A model generated the notes under the pieces. The model ran no database searches and was not told the DNA's origin. It worked only from the letters and a program-made list of their open reading frames with translations. 64,000 bases of DNA from JALCLA01 sp965653565 (GTDB lineage Bacteria > Pseudomonadota > Gammaproteobacteria > Xanthomonadales > Xanthomonadaceae): assembly GCA_965653565.1 (NCBI GenBank), contig CBFHAI010000015.1, positions 29,086 through 93,085 on the forward strand, given 5' to 3'. Positions within the stretch are counted from its first letter, which is position 1; each line of letters opens with the position of its first letter. Shown piece after piece: positions 44,049 to 52,177 of the stretch. A program made the position numbers and the translations under genes.

Positions 44049-45824
44049 GTGAAAAACAGATTCCCCGGTTTCAACCGCACCGTGCTGTTCGGCGCCTTGT
44101 CGCTCGGCCTGGGCTCCTGCGGCGATGCCTCCGAAGTCGATGCTTCGCGCCAGGTCGCTACCGCCGACGCGCCCGCAGCGCGTCCGATGAGCGAAGCGCA
44201 ACTGGTGGCCGAAGTGGAAGCGAATCTGCAGGCCTGTTCCTACGACGGTTCGCCGGTCGCGTTCAACGCCGGCGGATTGCGCATGGGCGTGAACGCGGAC
44301 GGCAAGAAAGTCGTCGCCGAAATCATGCGCTTCACCGGCCTGCCGCAGAATTTCGAAGTGGTGGAACATCCGCAGGTGCCGAACGCGGCGGCGGTGATCC
44401 TGCTCGGCGAAGACAAGCTGCCCAAGCGCGTCATCGCCTACAACCCGGGTTTCATGAACGACGTGCGCCGCGCCACCGCGAATAACGATTGGGCGCCGAT
44501 CAGCATCATGGCGCACGAAATCGGCCATCACCTGTCGGGCCACACGATCCAGCCCGGCGGCAGTCAACCGCCGACCGAGTTGGAAGCCGACAAATTCAGC
44601 GGCTACGTGTTGTACAAGATGGGCGCGATGCTCGCCGATGCGCAGAAAGCGATGAACACGCTGGTGCCGGAAACCGACGGCCGCACGCACCCAGGCCGCG
44701 GCAAGCGCGTGCGGGCGATCGAGGAAGGCTGGAAGCAGGCCTGTTCGCAGCAGTCGGACGATTGCAGCGGTACCGTGACGGCCGCCGTTGCGGCGAACCC
44801 GCCTGCGGCGGCTAGCACGCCGGCGCCTTCAACTCCGGCGGCCTCGGCGCCGTCGACGGCGGCGTCCGCTGCGAGCAGTGTTGCCGCCGCGGCGAAGCCC
44901 GTTTCGCCGTCGGCGGCGCCTGAAATCGGTCAGCCGCTGGTGGCCTCGGCAGGCCAGGTCGATGTGCTGCCGACACCGGACGCCGCCGCCGTGCCGGCCA
45001 AGTTCGACAAATTCATCTACGACGAAATGGGCGTGCTCGACACCACGTGGCGCGCGAAATTCGAAAAGGAGATGTACGACCATGCGGCGCAGTGGGGGGT
45101 CGAAATCGTGACCCTGCTGGTGAAGGATCTGCACGGCCTGAGCGGCGACGAGTATGCACGCACGATGCTGCGCCAGCTGCGCGTCGGCAAGCTCGATGTC
45201 GGCAATGGCGCGGTGCTGGTGATCGCGCCGGACAGCAACGAAGTCGGTATCGCGCTCGGCGCCGGCGTGGCGCTCGAAATGCAATTCCACGACAAGAAGA
45301 AATCGCTCGAACGCTGGGTGCAGGCGGCGTGGCCGACCTGCCGCAAGAACAACAACTGCGGCAACTGGACCGAGAACTTCATGCTGGCCTCCGACCACAT
45401 CCGCCGCGATACCGACGGCATCGACTGGACGGTGCGCTACCAGACGCTGGCCGAAACGATGGCCGCGCACCAGACCGAATTCGATGCGCGGCGCAACGGC
45501 GGCGCAGCGAATCCGGCGGCCGATCCGCATCGCAAGATCGCGCGGCTTGCCGGCGAAGTGCTGAGCCTGTCGCCACCGGTGGGCAACAAACGTGCCTGGG
45601 TCAACGAAAGCGCGGTCAAACGCGGGCGCAAGGCGGTGCACGTGCAGGGCGAGGACGGCTACACGGTGATGCTCTATGTCGATCCGTCGCTCGAGGCGCA
45701 GATGCCGGCAGGTGCGCTCGTTGCGGGCAAGAAGTATGTGTTCAATGCGCGCGTGAGCTCGTTGAGTTGGAACCGTGCGGATACCAACTCGTTCGATCTG
45801 CTCAGTTACGACCTGGCGGAGTGA
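44049..45824 (+). CDS. Lipoprotein with HExxH metalloprotease and TPM domains
   Basis: A 591-residue protein. The signal ends LGSC (Cys24), so it is a lipoprotein. Residues about 45-240 are a zinc-peptidase-like domain with H156-EIGH160-H. After an Ala/Ser/Pro linker (residues about 245-305), residues about 310-480 form a TPM domain (DEMGVLDTTWRAKFEKEMYD, VGNGAVLVIAPDSNEVGIAL). The last 100 residues are beta-rich. TPM domains occur in photosystem-repair phosphatases and bacterial membrane-stress proteins; a fusion to a HEIGHH protease is unusual. The start codon is GTG, with AAGGAG at 44035-44040. It probably acts in envelope protein turnover. Confidence 0.75.
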   Translation: MKNRFPGFNRTVLFGALSLGLGSCGDASEVDASRQVATADAPAARPMSEAQLVAEVEANLQACSYDGSPVAFNAGGLRMGVNADGKKVVAEIMRFTGLPQNFEVVEHPQVPNAAAVILLGEDKLPKRVIAYNPGFMNDVRRATANNDWAPISIMAHEIGHHLSGHTIQPGGSQPPTELEADKFSGYVLYKMGAMLADAQKAMNTLVPETDGRTHPGRGKRVRAIEEGWKQACSQQSDDCSGTVTAAVAANPPAAASTPAPSTPAASAPSTAASAASSVAAAAKPVSPSAAPEIGQPLVASAGQVDVLPTPDAAAVPAKFDKFIYDEMGVLDTTWRAKFEKEMYDHAAQWGVEIVTLLVKDLHGLSGDEYARTMLRQLRVGKLDVGNGAVLVIAPDSNEVGIALGAGVALEMQFHDKKKSLERWVQAAWPTCRKNNNCGNWTENFMLASDHIRRDTDGIDWTVRYQTLAETMAAHQTEFDARRNGGAANPAADPHRKIARLAGEVLSLSPPVGNKRAWVNESAVKRGRKAVHVQGEDGYTVMLYVDPSLEAQMPAGALVAGKKYVFNARVSSLSWNRADTNSFDLLSYDLAE

Positions 45825-45834
45825 TTGATGTTGA

Positions 45835-45873
45835 CGACGGCGGCGTGTTTGCGAAGACGACACGCCGCCGTCG
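45835..45873 (+). terminator. Terminator after the metalloprotease-TPM gene
   Basis: Perfect 14-base arms CGACGGCGGCGTGT / ACACGCCGCCGTCG with an 11-base loop, starting 10 bases after the stop codon. Confidence 0.75.
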
Positions 45874-45910
45874 GAATTCCTGTGCCCGTACGAATCGCTT
45901 TAGAGTCGCT

Positions 45911-45938
45911 GGTCCCGCCTTCGCGGGAATGACGGGAC
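45911..45938. repeat. R2 dispersed hairpin (TCCCGC-CTTC-GCGGGAATGAC)
   Basis: GGTCCCGCCTTCGCGGGAA followed by TGACGGGACC. The core TTCCCGC/GCGGGAA matches copies at 63849-63868 and, degenerate, at 38448-38534. It lies between two convergent genes. Confidence 0.55.
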
Positions 45939-45950
45939 CGCACTTTTCCC

Positions 45951-48900
45951 TTATTCGAAGCCGTTACCGAACACCTTCACCGTATCGACCACCTCGCACG
46001 CCTGCACGCCGATATCGTCGACAATCCAGCCGTTCGGTTCGCGGCCGGTGGAGTCGTCGGTGGCGAGGCGGAAGCGCAGGCGGACGCTCTGGCCGGCGTA
46101 GTCGGAAACATCGACGATCTGCCGCGTCCAATCGCGCGCGTCGCCGCACCAGCCGGTGAGGCCTGCCGCGGGATTGTCGAACTCGTAGGACACCGTGCCG
46201 TCGTACGGCACCGTCAGCAGCTTGTCGGCCGCGACCGGCGTCCAGGTCTGGCCTTGATCGACGGAAATATCGAGCAGGGCGGCGTCGAAGCAACCGACGC
46301 CGCGTTCGGCTTCGATCGCCTGACGATCCCAGAACGATAGCGTCAGCGGCAGACCGCTCTGCGGCAGCTCGATCTCCGGCGACATCAGCTTCTGATCCGA
46401 GATCGTCGACAGATCGCGCGCCCAGAACGCGAAGCTGCCGCTGTGCGCCTGGAAGTTGTAACGCAGCCAGCTGTCGCGCGTGCCGTTGTGCTCCCAGCCC
46501 GGCAGCGCGGTTTCGGCGCCGTCTTCGAAAATCATGCGCGGTGCGCGGCCGGCCGGGCACTCGCCGGGCGCGGGGCCGGTGGTGAAACTGGCGGATGCCG
46601 AGACCGCATTGCCGCAGGCGTTCGCGCTGCGCACGCGCCAGTGCAGCTGCGTGAGGCTCGGCAAGGCCGCGGCGGGGACGAGCGTCGTAGTGTGCGTCAC
46701 GGTGGTGAGCAACGGCGATGAGAAATCCGCATCGTCGTCGATCGTTACTTCGTACTCGGTGGCGCCATCGACGGCGCTCCAGCCCAGGACCGGCGTCAAC
46801 GCGACATCGACGGCCGCATCGGCAGGCACCTGCAACAACGCCGCCGCCGGCATGACGTTCGCCAGTTCCAGGATCGCGGTGCTGCTCGCCGTTCTTGCCG
46901 CCGACGCGGCGTCGGTGGCGCGCAAGGTGATGTTGTGGCGGCCGGCCGCGGCCTGGTCGAGATCGGTGAGACGGAACTGCGTATCGCGCTGGCCGACCGG
47001 CAAGGTCGCCGGATCGAACGTCGCCGTCGCGCCGGCAGGCACGTCGGTCGCGGTGAACGACGCGATGCCTTCGAACACTGCCGTCAGTGTCAGGTCGAAT
47101 TCGGCGTGATTCTGCGTCAGCGTGCAAAGCGTCTGCGTGCGCGGCGTGACGGCGAGCCCGGTCGCGCAGGTCGCGCCGAAGCGCTGCTGGCCGAGCGCGA
47201 CCGCGTCGGCAACCTGCAGCAAACCCCAACCGGTGACGCGATCGTAGCCCGGACCGTAGGCGATGCCGGTGCTCGGATGCACGCCTTCCAGATCGCGCGC
47301 ACTGTCGCGGGCGAGGAAGCGCAGGTCGCGATGATCGAAGTTCTCCGGTCCACCGCAGGCCTGCCACAGCAGCGCCAGACCCGCCGCCACGCCCGGCGAC
47401 GCCATCGACGTGCCGCTGTTGAAGCCGTAGGCGCCGGTGCAATCGACGCAGGCACCTTCGTCGGCCACCGCGGTGACATCGAGCGCGAGCCAGGCATCGC
47501 GCAGCGCGTGGCCGTCGACCTGGCTGACGAAGATGCCGGGCACCGCCGTGCTGCATTCGTCGGCGCAGGTCGGGTTGATGCTGGCGGTTTCGTTGTTGTA
47601 GATCACCGCCGCCAGGCCGCCGTGACGGGCGACTTCGTTGATCTTCTCGGCGAACGATGCATCGCCGCGCTCGCACAGCACGATGCGGTCGGCCCACGCC
47701 GCGCCATCGGCGCCCGGCAGGCAGCGTCCGCCATCGACCAGGGCGGCGGTGTCGATGCCGTGACCCGAACCCTGCACATGCTGCGCGTCGAAACTCTGTG
47801 CGCCGGCTTCGACGCGATATTCCGGCACGCGCCCGTGCGGCGGGCCGGGCAAGGTCGACATCACCTGTACGCCGCCGGCGGACAGTTCGGCCGCGTCCCA
47901 GCCGCCGTCTTCGGGCTGCTGCGCGGGATTCAGCGCCGACACCGGGTGTTGCGTGAAGCCCGCGGCGTCGCTGTCGCGGTCGACCGCCGCGGTGGAAATC
48001 ACCGAACGGTAGTTGGCCGGAAAACTCGGTTCGGTGTAGGCCTCGCCGTTCGAGTTGCCGGCGGCCGCGACGAACACCACGCCGCGTTCGTAAAGCGCCT
48101 GGAAAACGCGCTCTTCCTGCGCGCTGTACGGCCCGCCCAGACTCATGTTGACGACGCGCGCGCCGGCATCGACGCACTCTTCCGCCGCGGCGGCGATGTC
48201 CGAGGTCGCCGTCCAGTCGCCTTCGTTGTCGAACACTTTGACGATATGCAGCGCGGCGCCGCCGGGCAGCACGCCGACCACACCGGCATCGTTGTTGGCG
48301 GCATTGACCGTGCCTGCGACATGCGTGCCGTGGCCGAGGCCGTCGGTGAACCAGGCCTGGTTCGGCACCTGCGAATGACCGCTCAGCGTGACGCCGGCGA
48401 AATCGTCGTGATCGGCATACAGCCCCGAATCGATCACGCAAACGGTGAGGCCCGAGCCATCCGGCGCGCCGGTATCGACGGCGCCGTCGCGATCGGCATC
48501 CCACAGATCGCGCGCCTGCACCGCATCGACGTTCCACGGCGTGTGCTGCTCGAGCGGGCGGCGCGGCGGCACCGGCGACAGGCGCTGCACGCCGAGTTGA
48601 TTGGCGAACGCGGTAGTCACAGCGTCGGGCAGCAGCACGCTCATCATCGGCGCACTGCGGAAGCGGTGCTGCACTTTGCCCCCGCTCGAAAGCAATGCGC
48701 TTTCGACTTCGGTCGCCTTGCCTTTTTCGTACTCGACATACCAGGCGCGGCGACCTTGCGCATCGGCCGGGCCGAGCGCGCCGCTGGAAATCTTCGGCGA
48801 TGCGCTGTTCTTCGCGGTTGCCGGCTCGGCAGCCATGACGGGCGAGGCGAATTGCAGCGCGAACGACGCCGCCAACGCCATCGACAGGCGCGACAGTCGC

Positions 48901-48953
48901 ACGCCGCGTACCGCCATCGCGGCCCGAACGTTTTCGATCTTCCCGATCTGCAT
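45951..48953 (-). CDS. Secreted subtilisin-like serine protease (S8) with GFE tail
   Basis: A 1000-residue exported protease. A long signal region (SRLSMALAASFALQFASPVMA) is followed by an inhibitor-like propeptide, then the S8 domain with D175 (VIDSGLYADH), H208 (GHGTHVAGT) and S516 (GTSMASP). A protease-associated insert lies between His and Ser (RIVLCERGDASFAEKINEVA, LAAVIYNNE). After the catalytic part come an Ig/fibronectin-like region and a beta-sandwich domain (NFQAHSGSFAFWARDLS, YAGQSVRLRFRLATD). The C-terminus is VKVFGNGFE. GGGAGAGGAA precedes the ATG at 48953. It probably degrades extracellular protein. Confidence 0.94.
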   Translation of the reverse strand: MQIGKIENVRAAMAVRGVRLSRLSMALAASFALQFASPVMAAEPATAKNSASPKISSGALGPADAQGRRAWYVEYEKGKATEVESALLSSGGKVQHRFRSAPMMSVLLPDAVTTAFANQLGVQRLSPVPPRRPLEQHTPWNVDAVQARDLWDADRDGAVDTGAPDGSGLTVCVIDSGLYADHDDFAGVTLSGHSQVPNQAWFTDGLGHGTHVAGTVNAANNDAGVVGVLPGGAALHIVKVFDNEGDWTATSDIAAAAEECVDAGARVVNMSLGGPYSAQEERVFQALYERGVVFVAAAGNSNGEAYTEPSFPANYRSVISTAAVDRDSDAAGFTQHPVSALNPAQQPEDGGWDAAELSAGGVQVMSTLPGPPHGRVPEYRVEAGAQSFDAQHVQGSGHGIDTAALVDGGRCLPGADGAAWADRIVLCERGDASFAEKINEVARHGGLAAVIYNNETASINPTCADECSTAVPGIFVSQVDGHALRDAWLALDVTAVADEGACVDCTGAYGFNSGTSMASPGVAAGLALLWQACGGPENFDHRDLRFLARDSARDLEGVHPSTGIAYGPGYDRVTGWGLLQVADAVALGQQRFGATCATGLAVTPRTQTLCTLTQNHAEFDLTLTAVFEGIASFTATDVPAGATATFDPATLPVGQRDTQFRLTDLDQAAAGRHNITLRATDAASAARTASSTAILELANVMPAAALLQVPADAAVDVALTPVLGWSAVDGATEYEVTIDDDADFSSPLLTTVTHTTTLVPAAALPSLTQLHWRVRSANACGNAVSASASFTTGPAPGECPAGRAPRMIFEDGAETALPGWEHNGTRDSWLRYNFQAHSGSFAFWARDLSTISDQKLMSPEIELPQSGLPLTLSFWDRQAIEAERGVGCFDAALLDISVDQGQTWTPVAADKLLTVPYDGTVSYEFDNPAAGLTGWCGDARDWTRQIVDVSDYAGQSVRLRFRLATDDSTGREPNGWIVDDIGVQACEVVDTVKVFGNGFE

Positions 48954-49207
48954 CTGGTTCCTCTCCCTTCGGCTATCGGCCCGCCGCGGCGAACCGAACA
49001 AAGACTTCGCAGACGCGCAACGCGAGATTGCCGTCGCATCGAATTGGGTATCGCAGTGAAACTTTCTTCGGGCTCGGCCGAGCCGGAGATTCGTGCGCTA
49101 ACGCAGAAACTCCGGCGCAAACGTCACGGCGAAAATACGCAATTTATGCAAACTCGATCGCGCGCATCGGTGGTTACCATCGGCGCTTTCATTTGCAGGG
49201 ATGCAAC

Positions 49208-50689
49208 ATGAGCGCAAGCTCGATCCGTTCGCGGCCGGCCCCTGGCATGTTTGTCCTTGGCGCGTGTGTACTCGGTGCGATCTCGCCAGCGCTGCGCGCC
49301 GCCGACGGCGATCCGGCCGCGAGCTTCGGCGATAACGGCTTGGCGGTGATTTCGGCCGGCGATCCGCGCGATCGCGATGGCAATCGCATCGAAGGACAAG
49401 GCCTGCAACTGGTGCCGAATGCGGCGACGGTCGACAGCAACCGGGCGATCGTCGTCGGCGGCTCGCTCAATCTGGTCGAAACCGGCCGGCCCGATCCGAA
49501 CATGCGTGCGAGCCTGATGCGGTTCGATGCGCAGGGCCTGCCCGATGCAAGTTTCGGCAGCGATGCCGCGCATCCGGGTCTGGTCGTATTGCGCGATCTG
49601 GTAGTCGGCACGCAGGCGCAGCAGATCGAAGCGGTGCTTGCGCTACCGGACGGCGGCCTGCTCGCCGCCGGCACCGCGACCGCGTTCGGTCCCACCACCG
49701 GCTTCGTGGTGAAACTCACGCCCAATGGCGAACTCGACTCGGAATTCGCGCACGGCGGCGCCCTGCTGGAAGGCGCATTGTTTCATTCGATCGCGCTCGA
49801 CAGCCACGGCAATATCCTGGTCGCCGGCGAGAAACTCGATACGCGCAGCGCGCCGCTGTATCGCGGCCTGTTCGTGCGCTTTGATGCGCAGGGTGCGCTG
49901 CTCGATACGCACGAGATCGTGCAGCCGGGGGTCGATCAGCTCGGCTACGCGGCCGCGATGCGCGTGTTGCCCGACGACAGCGTATTGCTGGCAGGCAGCT
50001 ACCAGGTGCCGAAAACGACGCCGGAGGGCGGCTTCGTCGACAACTACGATTTCTCGATCGCGCGACTCACGCCGGCCGGTGAACTCGATACGACATTCGC
50101 CGACACCGGTTGGAAGGTTTTCGAGGTGCCCGGCGCCGGTTTCGATGTCGAGCACATCATGCAGCTGGGCATCGACAGCGACGGCGGCATCGTGTTCGCG
50201 GCGCAGGCCGGCATCAGCGGTGAACACACGGCGCTCGTGCTCGGCAAGTTGTCGGCCGACGGCGCCATCGTCGAAAGTTTCGGCGATGCGGCCACGCCCG
50301 GTTTCGCTCACCACGACCTGGTGCCTGCGGCCGTCAATCAGTTGCCGTCCGGGCTCGCGCAGACGCGCAGCGGCCACTGGGTGGTCGGCGCCGCCTACTT
50401 CGGCGAGGACATCTTCAACGAAGATTTTCTTGCGGCGCGGGTGACTCGCGATGGCCGGCTCGATCCGTCGTTCGGCGTCGGCGGCGTGTCACAGACCGAT
50501 CTGTTCTACGGCGGCGCGCCGACCGACGACGTGCGCACCCTGGTGCTGCACGACGACGAACCTGTGCTGATCGGCGCGTCGGTGCGCGTGCACGCCGACG
50601 ACGATCCGAACACGTCGATCGCGCCGGCCGCCGTCGATACCGCCCTGCTCAAACTCGAACACTGGCCGCTGTTTCGCGACAGCTTTTAG
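49208..50689 (+). CDS. Delta-60 repeat secreted protein, degenerate tail
   Basis: A 493-residue protein with a signal peptide (GMFVLGACVLGAISPALRAA) and delta-60-type units (ASFGDNGLAVI, PDASFGSDAAH, LDSEFAHGGALLE, LDTTFADTGWKVF, LDPSFGVGGVSQT). It ends HWPLFRDSF, a shortened form of the LFRDGFE tail of its relatives. It is divergent from the subtilase gene across a promoter region of about 250 bases (48954-49207), AT-rich near 49125-49150. Function unknown. Confidence 0.8.
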   Translation: MSASSIRSRPAPGMFVLGACVLGAISPALRAADGDPAASFGDNGLAVISAGDPRDRDGNRIEGQGLQLVPNAATVDSNRAIVVGGSLNLVETGRPDPNMRASLMRFDAQGLPDASFGSDAAHPGLVVLRDLVVGTQAQQIEAVLALPDGGLLAAGTATAFGPTTGFVVKLTPNGELDSEFAHGGALLEGALFHSIALDSHGNILVAGEKLDTRSAPLYRGLFVRFDAQGALLDTHEIVQPGVDQLGYAAAMRVLPDDSVLLAGSYQVPKTTPEGGFVDNYDFSIARLTPAGELDTTFADTGWKVFEVPGAGFDVEHIMQLGIDSDGGIVFAAQAGISGEHTALVLGKLSADGAIVESFGDAATPGFAHHDLVPAAVNQLPSGLAQTRSGHWVVGAAYFGEDIFNEDFLAARVTRDGRLDPSFGVGGVSQTDLFYGGAPTDDVRTLVLHDDEPVLIGASVRVHADDDPNTSIAPAAVDTALLKLEHWPLFRDSF

Positions 50690-50725
50690 AGAAATCACAC
50701 CCGCGCAGGTAGGCGGGCGATCGCA

Positions 50726-51949
50726 TCACTCGCCCGCGGTTTCCTTGAACGGCCGCCGCTGCGGCGCGGCTTCCGGTTGCACGCGCGAGAAGATTTCGCG
50801 CACCACCGCGTTCACCGCCGGCACCCGATGCCGCAGCCAGACATGGCTCGGCTGCGCGCTGGCGCCGAGGCTGGCCTTCGGTTCGGCCGCGGTACGGCCG
50901 AAACTCAACTCGGTGCAGCCCAGTTCGATCGCGTCTTCGATCAGGCACTGCAGCAGGCGCAGATAGAGCGGCACCTTCGCGTTGACTTCGTAATCGAGCC
51001 CGACGTAGTAGCCGAGCGCGCGGTGGCCGTCGCGCACGGTGGTGATGAAACCGGCGATGTCGTGCTCGTTGCGGATCAGCGTGCAGCGCATCTGCTGCGG
51101 GCCGGCGAGTGCGGCGAGCGCGGCGAAATAGCCCGGCGGCAGCGCCGAAAGCCGCGTCGATGCGCGTTGTTCGACCTGGCTGTAGAGCGCATGCAATCGC
51201 GCATCGTGCGGATGCGGATCGGCATTGCGTTCGACCCGGTAGCCCGCCTCTTCCACCTGCTTGGCGACCTTGCGCGCCTTGCTGCGGTAATTGGAATTGA
51301 GGTCGGCGAGGTAGCCGGCGAAATCCTTCCATTGCGGCCGGATCGCCATCGCCATTTCCGGCTCGGTGGTCATCGGGCGATAGCTGAAATCGCGCAAGGG
51401 CACGGCCTGGGCGTGACGTGCTTCGTCGAGGTCCTTGATCATCACGTAATCGATCTGCCCGTGCAGGCGATCGGCGCGGCGGATGCGGTAAAGCGCCTCG
51501 GCCACGCCATGCCAGAGCACCTGCGGATCTTCGTCCTGCGCGAAGGCCAGGCCGTGGAAACCGCTCGACACCAGGCTGCCGCACACCAGCAGACGCACCC
51601 GCAGTTGTTGCAGCGCCTTCTTGCGCACGCGCGATTCGGGCAGGTTGGCAAGCTGGTCGCCCTGCACTTCGAGGATCTGCGCGGCGAGCGCGACGATCGG
51701 ACACCCGTTGCGATAGACCAGCGCGTAGCGCGGCTGCATGCCCTGCGGCGAATGCGTTTCGAGCAATCGCCGATAAGCGCGGCTCATGAAGAACGAGGCG
51801 CCCTCGGTAATCGCGTCCCAGTGCGCCGGATTGAGGAAATCGATGCGATCGGCGGTGACACAATCCAGACCGCTGGGCTTGGCCCGCCGCTCATGGCGAT
51901 CGATCGCCGCCTTGATCTGATCGACGGCACCGCGCAGTCCTGAATTCAT
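50726..51949 (-). CDS. FemAB/GNAT-like acyltransferase
   Basis: A 407-residue cytoplasmic protein of the GNAT superfamily, FemAB-like/COG3146 type. The C-terminal acetyltransferase half contains RCTLIRNEHDIAGFITTVRD, LGYYVGLDYE and LGCTELSFGRTAAEPKASLGA, with the conserved FGRTA end. The N-terminal half (DFLNPAHWDAITEGASFFMS) is typical of proteins annotated as peptidoglycan-biosynthesis-like. The start at 51949 leaves out a low-complexity upstream frame that runs into a dispersed repeat. The substrate could be a peptidoglycan precursor, aminoacyl-tRNA acceptor or lipid; this is undecided. Confidence 0.8.
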   Translation of the reverse strand: MNSGLRGAVDQIKAAIDRHERRAKPSGLDCVTADRIDFLNPAHWDAITEGASFFMSRAYRRLLETHSPQGMQPRYALVYRNGCPIVALAAQILEVQGDQLANLPESRVRKKALQQLRVRLLVCGSLVSSGFHGLAFAQDEDPQVLWHGVAEALYRIRRADRLHGQIDYVMIKDLDEARHAQAVPLRDFSYRPMTTEPEMAMAIRPQWKDFAGYLADLNSNYRSKARKVAKQVEEAGYRVERNADPHPHDARLHALYSQVEQRASTRLSALPPGYFAALAALAGPQQMRCTLIRNEHDIAGFITTVRDGHRALGYYVGLDYEVNAKVPLYLRLLQCLIEDAIELGCTELSFGRTAAEPKASLGASAQPSHVWLRHRVPAVNAVVREIFSRVQPEAAPQRRPFKETAGE

Positions 51950-52040
51950 CGAGCGTGTCTCGTGTTGCCGCGAACGGCGTCGGGGCAAGCGTAGCGCGAT
52001 GGCGGGCTCGGCGGGAATGGGCCGGTCGGAGCAAAGGCCG

Positions 52041-52171
52041 GAGTCGGGAGTCGGGAGTCGGGATAAGAGCGAGCGTATCGCTCTTCCCGATTTCGTCTCC
52101 CGTCCACCAAGAGCGGGCGTTTGCTCTCTCCCGGTTCCCGTCTCCCGATTCCCGAAACCTCCCGATTCCCG
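52041..52171. repeat. Dispersed GGGAGTCGGG / CCCGATTCCCG inverted repeat
   Basis: Left arm of GAGTCGGGAGTCGGGAGTC-type units (52041-52062) and a longer right arm of CCCGATTCCCG units (52128-52171). It sits just after the stop of the giant surface-protein gene and may end that transcript. It is the same family as at 24231-24314. Confidence 0.65.
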
Positions 52172-52177
52172 CAACCT

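Noticed and set aside
46500..46560. Internal IFEDGAE in the subtilase, similar to the GFE tail
   Set aside because: It leads directly into a beta-sandwich domain and lacks the final FE at a C-terminus, so it is probably the start of that domain and not a tail.
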